Numbered from the stretch's first letter, positions 1 through 12,743 are shown. The stretch: DNA of 64,000 nt from Gonocerus acuteangulatus (GCA_946811695.1 OX328123.1:45034903-45098902); one strand, 5' to 3'. Notes: generated by a model not told the origin, from the sequence alone. Numbers and translations are program-made.

Positions 1-2
1 AA

Positions 3-602
3 AATCCCTCAATTTGTAAAGGATGTTCCTTAGAAGTCCATGAAGGGGCCTGTTCGATGCTAACATGTCGCTTATGCAGTGGCAACCAACCCAATTTAGA
101 CAAAGAATGCCCTAAATTAAATGAAGAAATCGAAATTAAAAAAATAATGGTTACTAGCAAAGTAAGGTATTACGAAGCCAAGAAACAGATATCCTCTACT
201 AAAAAATCGTATGCAAATACAATCAAGTAAAATATAGACTGCAATAGCACAGTAAATAATAAACTAATGGAAATGGTCTCTAATCTAGAAAAAAGAATGG
301 AGGCACTGGAAAAATCTATTTCAGAAAATTCTAAAAGTATTCAAACCTCAGATAAATGCACCCCAAAAGATATCGACTCAAATGATAATTCTGCATCAAA
401 TGACCTACTGCTGGAACGTTTTAATAAACTTGAAACCCTCTTTTCTACTTTGGAAAAGAAATTCGTCAAGGAAGATAAAGCAATAAAGAAGAAGGACCAA
501 AAGGGAGACGAAGAAATGATAAACACCACTGAAAATCTTCGAAGCGGAGGAAGCAAGTTGACTCCCCCAGAACGAAACTCTAAGCGGGATCAAAAATCCT
601 AG
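3..602 (+). pseudogene. LINE ORF1 remnant: CCHC knuckles and coiled-coil tail
   Basis: Reading from base 3, the frame encodes Cys/His clusters (CKGC, then H and C, then CRLC) typical of the nucleic-acid-binding knuckles of ORF1 in I/Jockey-type LINEs, followed by a Lys/Glu-rich tail ending at a TAA at 228-230. A second open frame at 267-602 is strongly charged, with heptad-like Leu spacing (NLEKRMEALEKSI) suggesting a coiled coil. The two pieces belong to one broken ORF1 whose N-terminal part lies left of the window. Confidence 0.65.
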
Positions 603-804
603 AGATCTACATATTGCAGTTTCTCTGTCATCCCAGAACACTAGGATTAGTAATTTTTGCATATTTTTTCTTAATACTTTTTCTTTATTTATTTATTCTC
701 TTTATGCTTATAATTTCACATATACTTTTTCTTTATTTATTTATTCTCTTTATGCTTATCATTTCACATCACTGTTTCCAGATTTCTAAAAGTTTTCCAA
801 TTTG

Positions 805-3800
805 ATGTCAATACTCCAATGGAATATTAATGGTTTAAAAAGACACTTTGCTGACTTGAAGCTTCTTTTTCGAGAAGAGAATGTACGAATTGCAGCCTTA
901 CAGGAAACACATCTTACACCTGGTAAAGACTTCAGCATGCATGGCTTCACCATTTATAGGCATGATTACATTTTTGGGAATAAATCATGTGGAGGAGTTG
1001 CTGTCTGTGTGAGAGATGACACTTACAGCGAACCTCTAAACCTTCTGTCGACAATTCAGGCAGTCGCAGTGTCAGTGCATCTACCTTTTCGGATCACTAT
1101 CTGCTCTGTGTACCTTCCACCAAGTGAACCCTTAGACGTACACGCTATAAATGACTTATTGGCACAATTACCTCCGCCTATATTACTTCTCTCTGATATT
1201 AATGCGGAGCGTGTAATTTGGGGAGCAAATAATACAAATCACAGGGGGTATCATTTACAAACAATCTTTGAAAACTTTGATCTGATACCACTCAACACTA
1301 ACGCACCAACTCACTTATGTTCAAGAACGGGAACTCTTGCTAACATTGATATCTTACTCGCTTCACCTAATGTATACACACGTTTCTCTTGGAATGTCTG
1401 CCAAGACTCTCATGGTAGTGACCACTTCCCAATTATCCTAAAACACGATCTAACATTACCTCTATTTAACACAACATCCAAATATAACATTAAAAAAACC
1501 AAACTGGGATCTATATCAAAACCTTATCTTACAGAAATTAGACACATTGAACACTACATCTATTGAAAATATAACACATATCATTAACAGTGCAGCAGAA
1601 CAGTCTATACCAATAACCACAGGAAACTACAAAAAGACACCCGTTCCTTGGTGGAATGACGAATGCAGAGCAGCAATAAATGATAGAAAAAAAGCCTTAC
1701 GTTTATTCCGAATGAATCCATCTGATCAACTTCTCTATGAATATAAGAGGAAGAAGGCTAAAGCTCAATGGGTAGTTAAAACCAGTAAGAAAAAATGTTG
1801 GAGCGAATTTGTTTCCTCTATAAACAAATATACCCCGCTTCAAAGCATTTGGCAAAAAATTAATAAAATTCAGCACAAAAAGTACCGTGCCCCCATTACA
1901 GGACTTCTCATAAACAATGACATTGAAACCGACCAACGGACTATCTCTAACGTTCTTGGACACCATTTCTCATTTACCTCGAGTGATGCACATTTCACAG
2001 AGGAATTCTTAAGACATAAACAGCTCCTCGAGACCACACCTACTCCAACGATTCATAACTTCCCACACCCGCTAAATGAACCATTTACCCTCCAAGAATT
2101 AACTCAAACTCTCTCATCACTAAAACCAACCTCTCCAGGACAAGACAAAATACAGTAAGACATGATTAAAAAACTACTCAGCGAGTGCCTATGTCTTCTT
2201 CTCTCAAGTTTTAATCACTTCTATGAGAACTGTACCTATCCTCTAATGTGGAATGAATAAATTATCATTCCTTTGTTGAAACCAGGAAAAGATAAAAGAT
2301 TTCCCTCTAGTTATAGACCAATTTCACTCTCTAGCTGCCTTAGCAAAGTATTCGAGCGGATGGTGAACAAGAGATTGCTTTGGTATCTGGAAAAGGACAA
2401 CCTACTATCTGGCTTCCAGTGTGGTTTTCGACCAGGCCATTCAATGCAACATATAGCTCGGCTTGAAACGGACATATTAAATACATTTGTAAAAAAAGAA
2501 GATATGCTGACAGTGTCTTTAGACATAGAAAAGGCATTTGATACCGTATGGAGAAGATTAATTATTGATCAATTACACAAATGGAACATCCAAGGAAGTG
2601 TGTTATGCTTCTTGGTAAACTATCTCTCCAATCGCACATTTAGAGTAAGAATAGGTACAGAGTTATCAGATGTTTTCATTCAGTCGTCGGAGTTCCTCAA
2701 GGAGGTGTTCTGAGTCCTACACTATTCGCTATAGCCTTGAATTCGATTACTGACTATATTCCACAAAATGTGTCATACTGCTTGTATGCCGATGATCTAC
2801 TTATCTATACATCACACTCTTACCAATTAGCCCAGGAAAACATACAAACCGCAATTCATAACCTAGAAAATTGGTGTAACCTTACTGGCTTTAAAATATC
2901 TGTTGAAAAATCAAAGGCAATTTTATTTACAAGAAAAATAACTCGACCAATACCACAAATTACTCTTTACTCTACCGACATAAACAGTACAGAAACAATC
3001 AAATTTTAAGGACTGACTTTTGATTCACGACTTACATGGTTACCCCATCTAAAAGAGCTTCTGATTAGATGCAAAAAGTCTCTGAATCTACTCAGAATCC
3101 TCTCTAACACAAAATGGGGTGCCGACAGATCAGTAATGCTTACATTTTATCGTGCCTTTACCAGGTCATTACTGGACTACGGATGTATAGCTTACTCATC
3201 TGCCAGTAAGACTAGACTAAAAATTGTAGACGCCATTCACAATACAGGAATCAGGCTTGCAACTGGTGCTTTCAGATCAAGTCCGGCTTTGAGCCTTTAC
3301 GTCGAATCGGGTGAAATGCCTTTGGAGTATAGACGTCAAATTATTGGTCTGAAATTTATTCATCACTCAAGATTCCTAAATACACATTGTACATCTAGTT
3401 ACACTACCAACACTTGCACACACTTATACAGGCAAAGAAAAAGAGCACCGAAACCCTTACTATTACGCCTCATGGAAATTGAAGACAATGAACTAGAAAC
3501 ACCTATTTACACTTACAAAGATTCGGCTTTTCCCCCTTGGAGAATAAGGAATTTAAGTGTAAATCTAACATTGTCAAAAATAAAGAAAAATGAGCCTCTA
3601 GCCTCAAATATGTACAGTAAAATGTTTACAGCATTGAAATCCGAGAACCCACACGCCCTAAAGATATTTACTGACGGCTCGAAAACAAGTTTCGGTACAG
3701 GTTCAGGTGCAATTGTTGGCCAAGATTTCTATCAAGAAAAACTGCCACAAAATGCAAGTGTATACAGTACTGAATTACTGGCCATTCTGTTAGGTATCAG

Positions 3801-4256
3801 CAGAATACAGACTACTGATTATAACCAGGTAATGTTATTTACTGATTCGCTCAGTTCCTTATTCTCTCTTAACAACATATACACAACACACCCCATTGTC
3901 AAACAAATATTAAATCTTATACACCGGTTACAGGAAAACAATATACAAATTAAAATGATATGGTTACCCGGACATTAGAATATTTCTGAAAGCACTAACG
4001 TAGACGAACTAGCAAAATTAGCGACACGAAGTGATACAAATGACATTGATCTCTTGACATTACAAGATATTAAAAGACTTACTTACACTAAAACTTTAAA
4101 CAACTGGCAGCGATATTGGCAACTTACACGAGACAACAAACTCAGAGAAATTAAACATACAGTTCAAGCTTGGTCACCAAGCTCACGGGATGTGAGACGA
4201 GAAGAAGTGGTCTTATGTCGTTTAAGAATCGGACATACTTTACTCACACACTCGTT
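805..4256 (+). pseudogene. LINE ORF2: endonuclease, reverse transcriptase, RNase H (broken)
   Basis: The first ATG is at 805. Residues 1-215 are an exonuclease-endonuclease-phosphatase fold with QETHL, SDIN and GSDHFP motifs. Frame changes follow near 1550 and 2160-2270. RT motifs are SSYRPISLSS, SLDIEKAFDTVW, a PQGGVLSP block in a shifted frame near 2690-2720, and YADD at 2785-2796. A further break lies near 3009. RNase H shows FTDGSK (about 3667) and FTDSLSS (about 3839); a TAG follows WLPGH at 3976-3978 where the family normally continues with the last catalytic region. The final residues before the interruption read RIGHTLLTHSF. At least four disruptions rule out function. Confidence 0.85.
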
Positions 4257-4394
4257 TTAGCGCGGTTCCTCCCTCCCCCATAGGGAGGAACCCCGCTTAT
4301 AAGGTTGATACAATGAAACAATCCGGAAGTGCCGACAAGAAAATTTCGCGTTTCAGAACCCCTAGAGACCGAAAATAATGGTGGTTCAAATTTG

Positions 4395-4429
<35 letters not shown>

Positions 4430-4430
4430 A

Positions 4431-4491
<61 letters not shown>

Positions 4492-5577
4492 CTGTTCGCT
4501 CATTTCTGGCTTCCCTGATGGTCCGATTTTGATGAAATTTGGTACAAAAATCCGTCGTCCAATTTGAAAGGTCAAGTTCGTTAACCAGCAAAATCCGCCC
4601 ACTGGAAGATGGCGTTTGGGGCGAAATTCGCGCAGAAAAAATCGTAACGCTTACGTTTTTGAGTTCATAAGCTTGTAAGTACTCTTTTTATAGGCTTCTT
4701 GGGCTAGGAAAACGAATGAAACCATTTTCAAGGCGATAGCTTTAACCGTTTTCGAGAAAATTGGGAACATAGTTGCTGAATAACGTTTTTGGTTTTGGTA
4801 CATAAAATCAAGGGATTCAGTTGAAACATTATCTGCATGTTCTACTTTCATTAAAACTAATATGTTGAAAGTTATGTTACGTTTGGAGTTAAGGAAGGGT
4901 TAGAATAAAATATTTTATGAACAGACATGAAAAGTTTTGGGAACTTCGTATACTTTCATTAATATCTCGAACACGGTTGGGAAATCGTGGTAAGTGGATA
5001 GAAACTATTTGAACGCTTACTAAATTCTCTACAAAAATGATTCTAAAACTATTTTTGATTAGGTTATGTCAATCGGAGAAATAAGTGCTTAAAACTTCAA
5101 ATACGTCTGTTTTGTTCTTATGAACGGGGTTTTGTCGTTCTTTTTGTAATTTTTGTCTCATTCCCTTGGTTTTTTATTGCTTTTTATTTTTGTAATTTAT
5201 TATGTTAGGAAAATGTATTTGTTTGTAAAACAGTATAGGAAAAATGAGACCAATTTTCTGTTGCTAGAAATAATGAAAATTTTGGGAACTTCGTATACTT
5301 TCATTAATATCTCGAAAACGGTTCAAAATCTTGGGAAGCGAAAGGTTACCATTCGAAAGCTTACTAAATGGTCTACAAAAAATGTTCTGACGAAAGTTTT
5401 AATTGGGCGATGTCAATCAGAGAAATAAGTGCTTAAACCATTAAAGTAACGGATTTCTTTTATTCGAACGGTTTTTTTGTCTGTTTTTATTCCTATTTTT
5501 TCATTGCTTATAGTTGGATAATGTATTCAAATACATTATCCAACTGGATAAATAGATTAATTAAAATAAGAAAAACA
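4257..5577 (+). mobile_element. Helentron-like (HINE) copy 1, 5' end
   Basis: Starts with the terminal TTAGCGCGGTTCC and hairpin, then a conserved head (GGAAGTGCCGAC, CGTTTCAGAACCCCTAGAG), a (TA)n tract at 4396-4488, the block with GTCCGATTTTGATGAAATTTGG, and two diverged internal repeats of roughly 250-300 bp (about 4920-5450), each containing TCTCGAA-ACGGTT and GATGTCAATC-GAGAAATAAGTG. No 3' terminus is present. Open frames rich in Tyr-Ile here are only translations of (TA)n. Confidence 0.7.
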
Positions 5578-5739
5578 ATTCGGACAGGTAGATATCGAAA
5601 ATAGCTGTGCTTCAAATTAGAATCTATTGTTGAGTAATTATATGAATCTTTGGATAATAATTCCAATAGTTAAAATTATAACTAAATTGGAAAATATGTA
5701 TTTAATAGAACTCATTAAACCTTTTACAGAGAACTCTAT

Positions 5740-6110
5740 TTTTTATTTTTATTTTATTGATCAACAGGTCTTTGCATATATTTAAAAACTCTGTTGATAT
5801 AACCTCTATATCGTTTTTGTTTGATTCAATAATAAGAAATCCTTTTTTCAATGATTTTATGTTTTTAGGCCAATCTATAATTCCTATGGGTTAATATGTT
5901 TTTTAAATTGAAGCTTTAAAGCCTCAACAGGAATATTTGTGTAATCACCCTTCACAGTTAATTTATTAGAATCATGAGTGACCGTTTTTGTGTTACAACT
6001 AACAATCTTTGAAAACGAAGTTTGACTATCCTTGTTATTGTTATTTTCCTTCTGTTTGGCCGAGATTTTCTATTCATGATCTAATTCTCCTTGAATTTTT
6101 TGACTAGATC
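5740..6110 (-). pseudogene. LINE ORF1 fragment (minus strand)
   Basis: Minus-strand translation in two or three frames gives segments resembling the RNA-binding region of insect LINE ORF1 proteins (for example KGDYTNIPVEALKLQFKKH and SLKKGFLIIESNKNDIEVI). Stops and frame changes are present. It lies between two HINE 5' ends. Flanking 6110-6377 is probably more of the same element but shows no recognisable frame. Confidence 0.4.
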
Positions 6111-6377
6111 AAAAACCTATTTTAAGCACTCTTAAATTCCTTAATTTAATTGAGGAAGTTTATCAAGCTTGATATAATCACTTTTGGGTTAATACGGGTG
6201 GTCTATACCGAGTCCTTTGTTTATAAACACAAAGAGCCTTCTGAGTAACGGTAAAGGCCAGTAAAAGTATATGACTTTACCTGGAAGCAGACCCTGCATA
6301 CAGAGAATTGCAATACGAGACATTCTCATTCTTCCTTTCACCAGCTCCCGTGTAACACCTTAGATCTGTTTATATTG

Positions 6378-7144
6378 TTAGCGCGGTTCCTCCCTCCCTT
6401 CATAGGGAGGAACCCCGCTTATAAAAATGATCTCATGAAACAATCCGGAAGTGCCGACTAGAAAATTTCGCGTTTCAGAACCCCTAGAGACCGAAAATAA
6501 CGGTGGTTCAAATTTGTATATATATATATGTCTGTTATTTGAAAGGTCAAGTTCGTTAACCAGCAAAATCCGCCCACTGGAAGATGGCGTTTGGGGCGAA
6601 ATTCGCGCAAATAAAATCGCAACGCTTACATTTTTGAGTTCATATGCTTGTAAGTACTCGTTTTGTAGGCTTCTTGGCCTAGGAAAACGAATGAAACCGT
6701 TTTTAAGGCGATAGCTTTAACCGTTTTCGAGAAAATTGGGAACATAGTTGCTGAATAACGTTTTTGGTTTTGGTACATAAAATCATGGGATTCAGTTGAA
6801 ACATTTTTTGCATGTTCAAATTTTATCAAAACTAATATCTTAAACCTTTGGTTACGTTTGGAGTTAAGGAAGAGTTAGAATAAAATATTTTATGAACAGA
6901 CATGAAAAGTTTTGGGAACTTCGTATATTTTCATTAATATCTCGAACACGGTTGGGAAATGTTCATAAGTGGATAGAAACTATTTGAAAGCTTTCTTAAT
7001 TCTCTACAGAAAAGATTCTAAAACAAGTTTTGATTAGGTGATGTCAATCGAAGAAATAAGTGCTTAAAACTTCAAATACATCTGTTTAGTTCCTATGAAC
7101 GGGTGTTGGTCGTTCTTTTTGTAATTTTTGTCTCTTTCCCTTAG
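6378..7144 (+). mobile_element. Helentron-like copy 2, part before the R1-like LINE
   Basis: Starts with GTTAGCGCGGTTCC and the GGTTCCTCCC hairpin. It has a short (TA)n and a private deletion that joins GTCTGTTATTTG directly to AAAGGTCAAG. The copy is interrupted at about 7144 and resumes at 13412, ending at 14087. The stretch 6530-7144 is repeated at 12798-13412. Confidence 0.75.
6530..7144 (+). repeat. Left copy of ~614 bp direct repeat flanking the R1-like LINE
   Basis: Aligns with 12798-13412 at a constant offset of 6268, with no net indel. By eye only about seven substitutions differ, and both copies share the private deletion at GTCTGTTATTTGAAAGG. This is best read as a target-site duplication. 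Confidence 0.85.
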
Positions 7145-7390
7145 GGGATCTTGGCGTGCCCATCGCCCGGTCTTGGACCGCAATAGCCATCCATCCTCCT
7201 GGTTGGAGGAACAAAAATACTGACACCCACACAGTACACATATACAGCACACTACATACACCCCCACACTTACAGACAAAGGTCATTTACAGTACACACC
7301 CTAGGGTCACCTCCCCTAGGATGACATACACCCAAGTCAAGGTTGAGGGAGCTCGTGCCGAGGACTGAATGGTACAGGGTGGTTAAATAT

Positions 7391-9037
7391 ATGTGCATCG
7401 AACGACCCACTTGGGGTACCGGGCGACACCCCATTGTATCTAGCCTTTCCGTGGCATGCGGGGCTCTGTCACGGATGACTTTTATTTCCCTAGCTTATCG
7501 TGGGAACAAAATTAGTTCAAAAAAATTTTTCAATCCTGAGGATGACTCAGCTTACCTCGAACCCGAAAGGGATATCGAGTCCGATAGCGGATCCTTGTCG
7601 GATCTGCTTGAGGAATTTCATGGTTTGTTCACTGAACAAACCGTGGTAGAAGAAACGCTGGGTACGATCTCGGAACCGGCTCAGGGGGCGCAGGGTACGT
7701 CTACGGAACCTGTGCCTGTTGAGCCGGGCACGGAAACGGAACCAGCGACAACAATTCTGGGTACGGTCTCGGAACTAGAATTATCTGAGCGGGGTTCTGT
7801 AAAGGAACCGGCTCAGTCAGGCTATAAAAGACTATCTGGCGCGCAAAAGAGGAAGCGTGCCAGGCAAAGGGCTAAGGGGGAAGCCCCCGCCGGGGTATCA
7901 GGCTCAAATCCTCCCGAGCAGCAGAAACCAGGTATCCATGAGGGTCCTGGTGAAGCTGTTCGTGGGGAAATTGGTACTGGGCCCAGCGGGGATGCAGATC
8001 CCGAAACACCCTCTCCCGAGGCTAGGAAAAGGCGGAAAATTGATTCTACCCAACCTAGCTTCGCTCAAACCTTGGCGGAACACAGGATCGCAGTGGTCCC
8101 GGTGAACTATCCAAGCACAACACTAAACGCCGGCCATATTGCCGAGTTTGGTGAACGACTGTTAACGCAGGTTGACAGTTTTAGTCTTGAGGGGAACATT
8201 GGCCCGAGCTTTCAGGGTTTCACACTCCAAACGGGTGGAATACTCCTGACGTGTCGGGACATTGCAACCAAGAATTGGCTGGCCAGCGTTGTTGACCAAT
8301 TAAAACTGGGCGATGCCTCACTTAGGATCGCCGAGCCCAAAGAGTTAGTCAGGATAACAAGGCTGGGGGGACACTTCCCTGGACTTGTTCCCAGTAATCA
8401 ACAGCTCCTTCATAGACTGGCGGTGCAAAACCCGGAGCTGCGTGCGCAGATTCGGCATTGGACCGTCGTGGGCTGTAAGGAAAAGTCCGGGGGTGGTTTC
8501 TTTGCTGCCTTTAAAGCCCCGGAGAGTCATCTGGAGAAGCTCCAGTCTAGGAACCTTCGGCTGCACTATGCTATGATCATGGTGCAGCTAATAGTTCTTA
8601 CGAACAGAAGGAAGAGGAAGACGGATACACGAGTAAGTGCACCTCGCAGACCTCCAAGGCATCCGAGGGAGACCTCATTGGCAGCTGGGAGACCCATAGC
8701 GATGGAGACATCGGTGAGCACCACTGCGTCTGAGCCTCAACCTTCCACATCCTCCTCCCTTGCCCCTACCCCCCTCCCTACCCACTCCAAGCCGAAACCA
8801 AAAATAGGAACCAAATCCCAACCAAAATCCCAACCAAAATTACCCATCAAACTTACCATAAAACCCAAAGCCACCCCCACCCACACAACCTCTTCCCAAA
8901 CCACTACACCTGTGGTTCCTGAGGCAAAGGAGGAGACGACAGCTGCAAGCGGACCGGAAACTGGAGGAGCTGCAGTGGCAGACGGCGGAGATTCTTCCTC
9001 GTCAGGCGGCTCCTCTGGGAACACCAATCCCAAGTAG
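7391..9037 (+). CDS. R1-like LINE ORF1 (DUF4780-like)
   Basis: Predicted nucleic-acid-binding protein of the element. The open frame extends upstream to 7343 without an ATG; candidate starts are ATG 7391 and ATG 7475. The N-terminal half is acidic and low-complexity, with repeated Thr-Glu-Pro segments. It is followed by a basic Lys/Arg stretch (KRKRARQRAK) and a globular region (about 240-420 counting from 7343) that resembles the DUF4780 domain found in some insect retroelement proteins. The C-terminus is Pro/Thr/Lys-rich and then Ser/Gly-rich. No CCHC knuckle is seen, which is unusual for ORF1 of this group. The TAG stop (9035-9037) is one base before the ORF2 ATG (9039), suggesting coupled translation. 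Confidence 0.7.
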   Translation: MCIERPTWGTGRHPIVSSLSVACGALSRMTFISLAYRGNKISSKKFFNPEDDSAYLEPERDIESDSGSLSDLLEEFHGLFTEQTVVEETLGTISEPAQGAQGTSTEPVPVEPGTETEPATTILGTVSELELSERGSVKEPAQSGYKRLSGAQKRKRARQRAKGEAPAGVSGSNPPEQQKPGIHEGPGEAVRGEIGTGPSGDADPETPSPEARKRRKIDSTQPSFAQTLAEHRIAVVPVNYPSTTLNAGHIAEFGERLLTQVDSFSLEGNIGPSFQGFTLQTGGILLTCRDIATKNWLASVVDQLKLGDASLRIAEPKELVRITRLGGHFPGLVPSNQQLLHRLAVQNPELRAQIRHWTVVGCKEKSGGGFFAAFKAPESHLEKLQSRNLRLHYAMIMVQLIVLTNRRKRKTDTRVSAPRRPPRHPRETSLAAGRPIAMETSVSTTASEPQPSTSSSLAPTPLPTHSKPKPKIGTKSQPKSQPKLPIKLTIKPKATPTHTTSSQTTTPVVPEAKEETTAASGPETGGAAVADGGDSSSSGGSSGNTNPK

Positions 9038-9038
9038 T

Positions 9039-12000
9039 ATGCTCCGGCTGCTGCAGATAAACCTCCATCACTGCGTTGCGGCTTCCAGGCTGTTACAGCG
9101 GTTTTTGAGAGGTAAGAATATTGATATTGTACTCATACAAGAGCCATATGTCTTAAATGGTAGGGTGCGGTCTCTGGGCTGTAGGGGATACAGACTTATA
9201 GTTCCTCCCCAGTGCAGTCCCAGGGTCTGCATCCTCCATAGGACCAGTATCCCACTAATCCCCTTGTGGCTTCTATGTTCCAGGGATCTGTTAGCGGCCG
9301 GGCTTTCAGCCCGAGGGGATGGTGGACGTGAGATTATTTTAATCTCCGCCTACCTACCCTTCGAACAACCTGCCCCCCCCCCCCACGGAGGACGTAAGGA
9401 GAGCGGTGGAATACTCCAAGGGTAGGAAGGTGCAGATGATTGCGGGGTGTGATGCCAACGCCCATAACACCATATGGGGGAGCACAAACACCAACACAAG
9501 AGGTGAGTCCCTTCTAGAATATATTATTGCTAATGATCTAGAAGTTATAAATCGTGGAAATGAACCTACCTTTATTAATGTAAGAAGAAGGGAGGTCATT
9601 GACGTTACTATAGCATCTGTTGGTATTGCTGGCCTGATCAAGGGCTGGCATGTATCAAAAGAATTATCTGGGTCGGACCATAGATATATTAGGTTCGACA
9701 TAGTTTTTGATAAACGGGAGGGAAAAATTTTTAGAAACCCGAGGTCAACTGATTGGGCAGCTATGGGCGTGACCTATCAGATCGTCTACGTTCGTGTCCT
9801 AATCGTGCCGGGAATACCTGGCAACTTGAGGTCATGAACGATTCTATTACCGACTCAATTATTCAATCCTTTCAGAATAATTGCAAACCCGTTCCGAAGG
9901 GAAGGGCTAACAACCCACCCTGGTGGAACGAACAACTAGAGAGAATGAGGAAAGATGTCAGGCGACTATTCAACAGGTCCCTGGCATCAAATAACTGGGA
10001 TCAGTATAGTAGACGACTGACGGAATATAACCTAACCATACGGAGAGCCAAAAGAAACTCGTGGAAAGCATTTTGTGCTGACCTTGAGAATACATCTTCC
10101 AGTGCACGCTTGCACCGGATCATATCAAAAAAACCCCTGGACATCTTGGGGGCACTGGGCATGGGCGGGAACCTCGCTCCTTGCGAGGATACCCTCAACA
10201 TGCTTATGGAAACCCATTTTCCAGGTTGTGAGAAAATAGACCCGGAGCGAAGGCCGCTCCTGCCAACCTTAAGGGGGAGCAAGGAGGGTTGGGACCTCGC
10301 AAAAGGTATTGTTAGGCCTGAAGGTCTTAGATGGGCCCTAAACTCTTTTGGGCCATACAAGACTCCGGGACCTGACGGCATTTTCCCTGTCCTTTTACAA
10401 AAGGGACAGGATATACTGCTGCCGTACCTGCTCATACTACTCAGCAGCAGTCTTGCAATGGGCTATCTCCCTGGCAGGTGGAGAGAAGCAAGAGTATGCT
10501 TTATCCCAAAGCCAGGGAGGAATACCCATAATGACCCTAAAGCCTTCAGACCCATTTGTCTCTCATCCTTTTTATTGAAGACACTGGAGAAACTGGTGGC
10601 TAGGTACATCCATGGGAATGCCTTAAAGGCAAACCCACTTAACAACCTCCAGTTCGCATATAGAGAGGGGAGATCATGCGAACTGGCGTTACACCATCTC
10701 ACCAACAAGATAGAGAAAACGCTCGAACAGCGGGAGGTCACTCTTGGCGCCTTCATTGACATTGAAGGCGCCTTTGACAGGACCTCAACTCAGGCCATCG
10801 TGGAATCGATACGGGGGCTTGGGTTACACAGGGCTCTCGAGGCCTGGATGGAAACATTCCTGGACTCTAGAGTCCTGGAATCATCCCTAGGGGGATCCAC
10901 GGTAAGAGTGAGACCTGTTGCTGGATGTCCGCAGGGGGGTGTACTTTCGCCCCTTTTGTGGAGTCTAGTGGTAGACTCATTACTTGCCGATTTACAGGGC
11001 CATGGTTTCTATGCGCAGGCTTATGCTGATGACATAGTGATCCTGATTAGTGGTAAATTCCTGAATGTTATATCAGAGTTACTTGGTACAGCACTGTGTA
11101 GATCCACACAGTGGTGTGATAGAAGGGGACTTAAAATTAATCCGTCCAAAATGGCGATAGTCCCCTTCACGAACAAGAGGAAACTTGACGGTCTCCTAGA
11201 ACCAGTCATTTCTGGGTCAAGGATACCTTTTGTCAAGAAAGTCAAACACTTGGGAGTGATATTAGACTCAAAACTCAAGTGGAATGAACACATAACGTAT
11301 GTCTGTGAAAAGGCCAAACGGGTGCTCTGGTCCTGTCGGGGCGTGGTTGGGAGGTCCTGGGGGATCAGGCCATCGGTGGCGCACTGGATATACACCATGG
11401 TGGTAAGACCCACAATCACCTATGCGGCGCTGGTATGGTGGCATAGGTGTAAAGTGGAACTTCACATAAAAGAATTAGACAAAATACAGAGACTAGGTTG
11501 CTTACTAGTCACTGGAGCCATGAAAACCACACCCACCAGGGCGATGGAGGTATTACTAGACCTGCGGCCTCTGCACTTAGAAGTGGAGAGGTTGGCCAGA
11601 ATTTCTGCATATAAGCTTCAAGCGCAGAATTTTTCAAGCATGATACCCTGTGGAAGTTTTAAGCAAATCCTCGCAGGAAATGATGGACTGTGTATGCTAC
11701 AAATGCCTTCGGACTACATGTTACCCGTTTTTAGACTGGACAAGAGGTTCGAGGTAATCAAAGCAGACAGAAATACTGCCCGAACCTGGCAGTCTAATCT
11801 CCCGGTTGGGGAAATTCACTGCTTCACCGACGGCTCCAAGACCCCGGAAGGAGTCGGAGCCGGAATATGGGTGGCAAGCAGAAAAGAATTGAGGACATCA
11901 ATCCCGTTGGGAAAACATCCCACGGTCTTCCAGGCAGAAGTCATTGGCATAAGGACCTGCACAGAGATGCTGCTGAGTAGTGGAATCTCTCGTGCAAGAG

Positions 12001-12650
12001 TCAATATATACTCTGACAGCCAGGCAGCAATATCAGCCATCGAGAGCACCTGCATTAAATCCAAGATTGTGGATGAATGCAGGAGGATGTTAGATCGTTT
12101 AGCTGTCACAAACCGGGTCAAGCTACACTGGGTGCCAGGACACTCAGATATACTCGGGAATGAGGAAGCTGATAAGCTGGCAAGACAGGGGGCAAAGGAG
12201 TCCTTTTGTGGGCCAGAACCAGCTTGTGGTATATGTCTAACCCTAGCAAAAGGTATCATTGATGACTGGGCGAGGCTACAACATCTAGGCGTCTGGCAAA
12301 GAGTCCAAACGCAAAGGCAGTCAAAGCGTTTCCTAAACCAAATTGACAGGAAACGAACAAAGATGCTTCTGTCCCTACATAGGAAAGCTATGAAGGAGAC
12401 TGTGGCTCTTTACACAGGTCATGCTAAGATGAATAAACATCTATACAATATGGGCCTGGCTACAACCTCTCTATGTAGGTTATGTGGGATAGAGGAGGAA
12501 ACACCCGCACACATAATATGTGACTGCGCGGTACTCTCACGCAGGCGCTTTATGTGCCTAGGATCTGTTAGAATAACTGACCCAGGAAGAGACTCTGAGC
12601 TCACACCTCAGAAGATCAGGGGGTTTGTCAGAGACGCAGGGCTGCTATAA
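9039..12650 (+). pseudogene. R1-like LINE ORF2 polyprotein, two frameshifts
   Basis: Endonuclease, reverse transcriptase and RNase H for target-primed reverse transcription. The start is ATG 9039. The endonuclease occupies 9039-9760 with QEPYV and GCDANAHN motifs and GSDHRYI. The frame breaks at a C homopolymer (about 9369-9384) and again near 9757. The remaining 2.9 kb frame holds RT motifs (RPICLSSFLLKTLEKL, FIDIEGAFDRTS, PQGGVLSPLLW, YADD at 11022-11033), RNase H (FTDGSK, QAEV, YSDSQAA, WVPGHSDILGNEEAD, so all catalytic positions are present) and a C-terminal CRLCGIEEETPAHIICDC finger. The C-run break could be a sequencing error. Confidence 0.88.
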
Positions 12651-12742
12651 GTGGCCCAGCAGAGTGTCAGGGGCACAATAGATCTTTTAGGTCGAGTTGC
12701 TTTCCCCTTGATAGGGGCCCTGAGTATATCTATCTATCTATC

Positions 12743-12743
<1 letters not shown>

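Larger units (their letters stand above)
1..4256 (+). mobile_element. I/Jockey-superfamily LINE, 5' part (interrupted)
   Basis: Non-LTR retrotransposon that starts outside the window. In order it shows the end of ORF1 with zinc knuckles, an ORF2 with AP-like endonuclease, reverse transcriptase and RNase H, and a C-terminal zinc-finger region displaced to 14089. The coding frame stops at the T run at 4255-4258 and resumes after the T run at 14082-14087, so everything between is a later insertion. Several frameshifts and stops show the copy is dead. Clade is assigned by domain order (RNase H after RT) and is approximate. Confidence 0.85.
7145..12743 (+). mobile_element. R1-like LINE, nearly full length
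   Basis: A 5.6 kb non-LTR element with 5' UTR, ORF1, and ORF2 carrying endonuclease, RT, RNase H and a CCHC end. The 3' UTR ends in TATATC-TATC repeats that merge with (TA)n. GC content is clearly higher than the surroundings. Two frameshifts in ORF2 are the only evident damage, so the insertion is fairly young. It sits in a HINE element and is flanked by the ~614 bp direct repeat. R1-type placement is inferred from the RT, RNase H and CCHC arrangement and a microsatellite-associated 3' end; no phylogeny was run. Confidence 0.85.
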
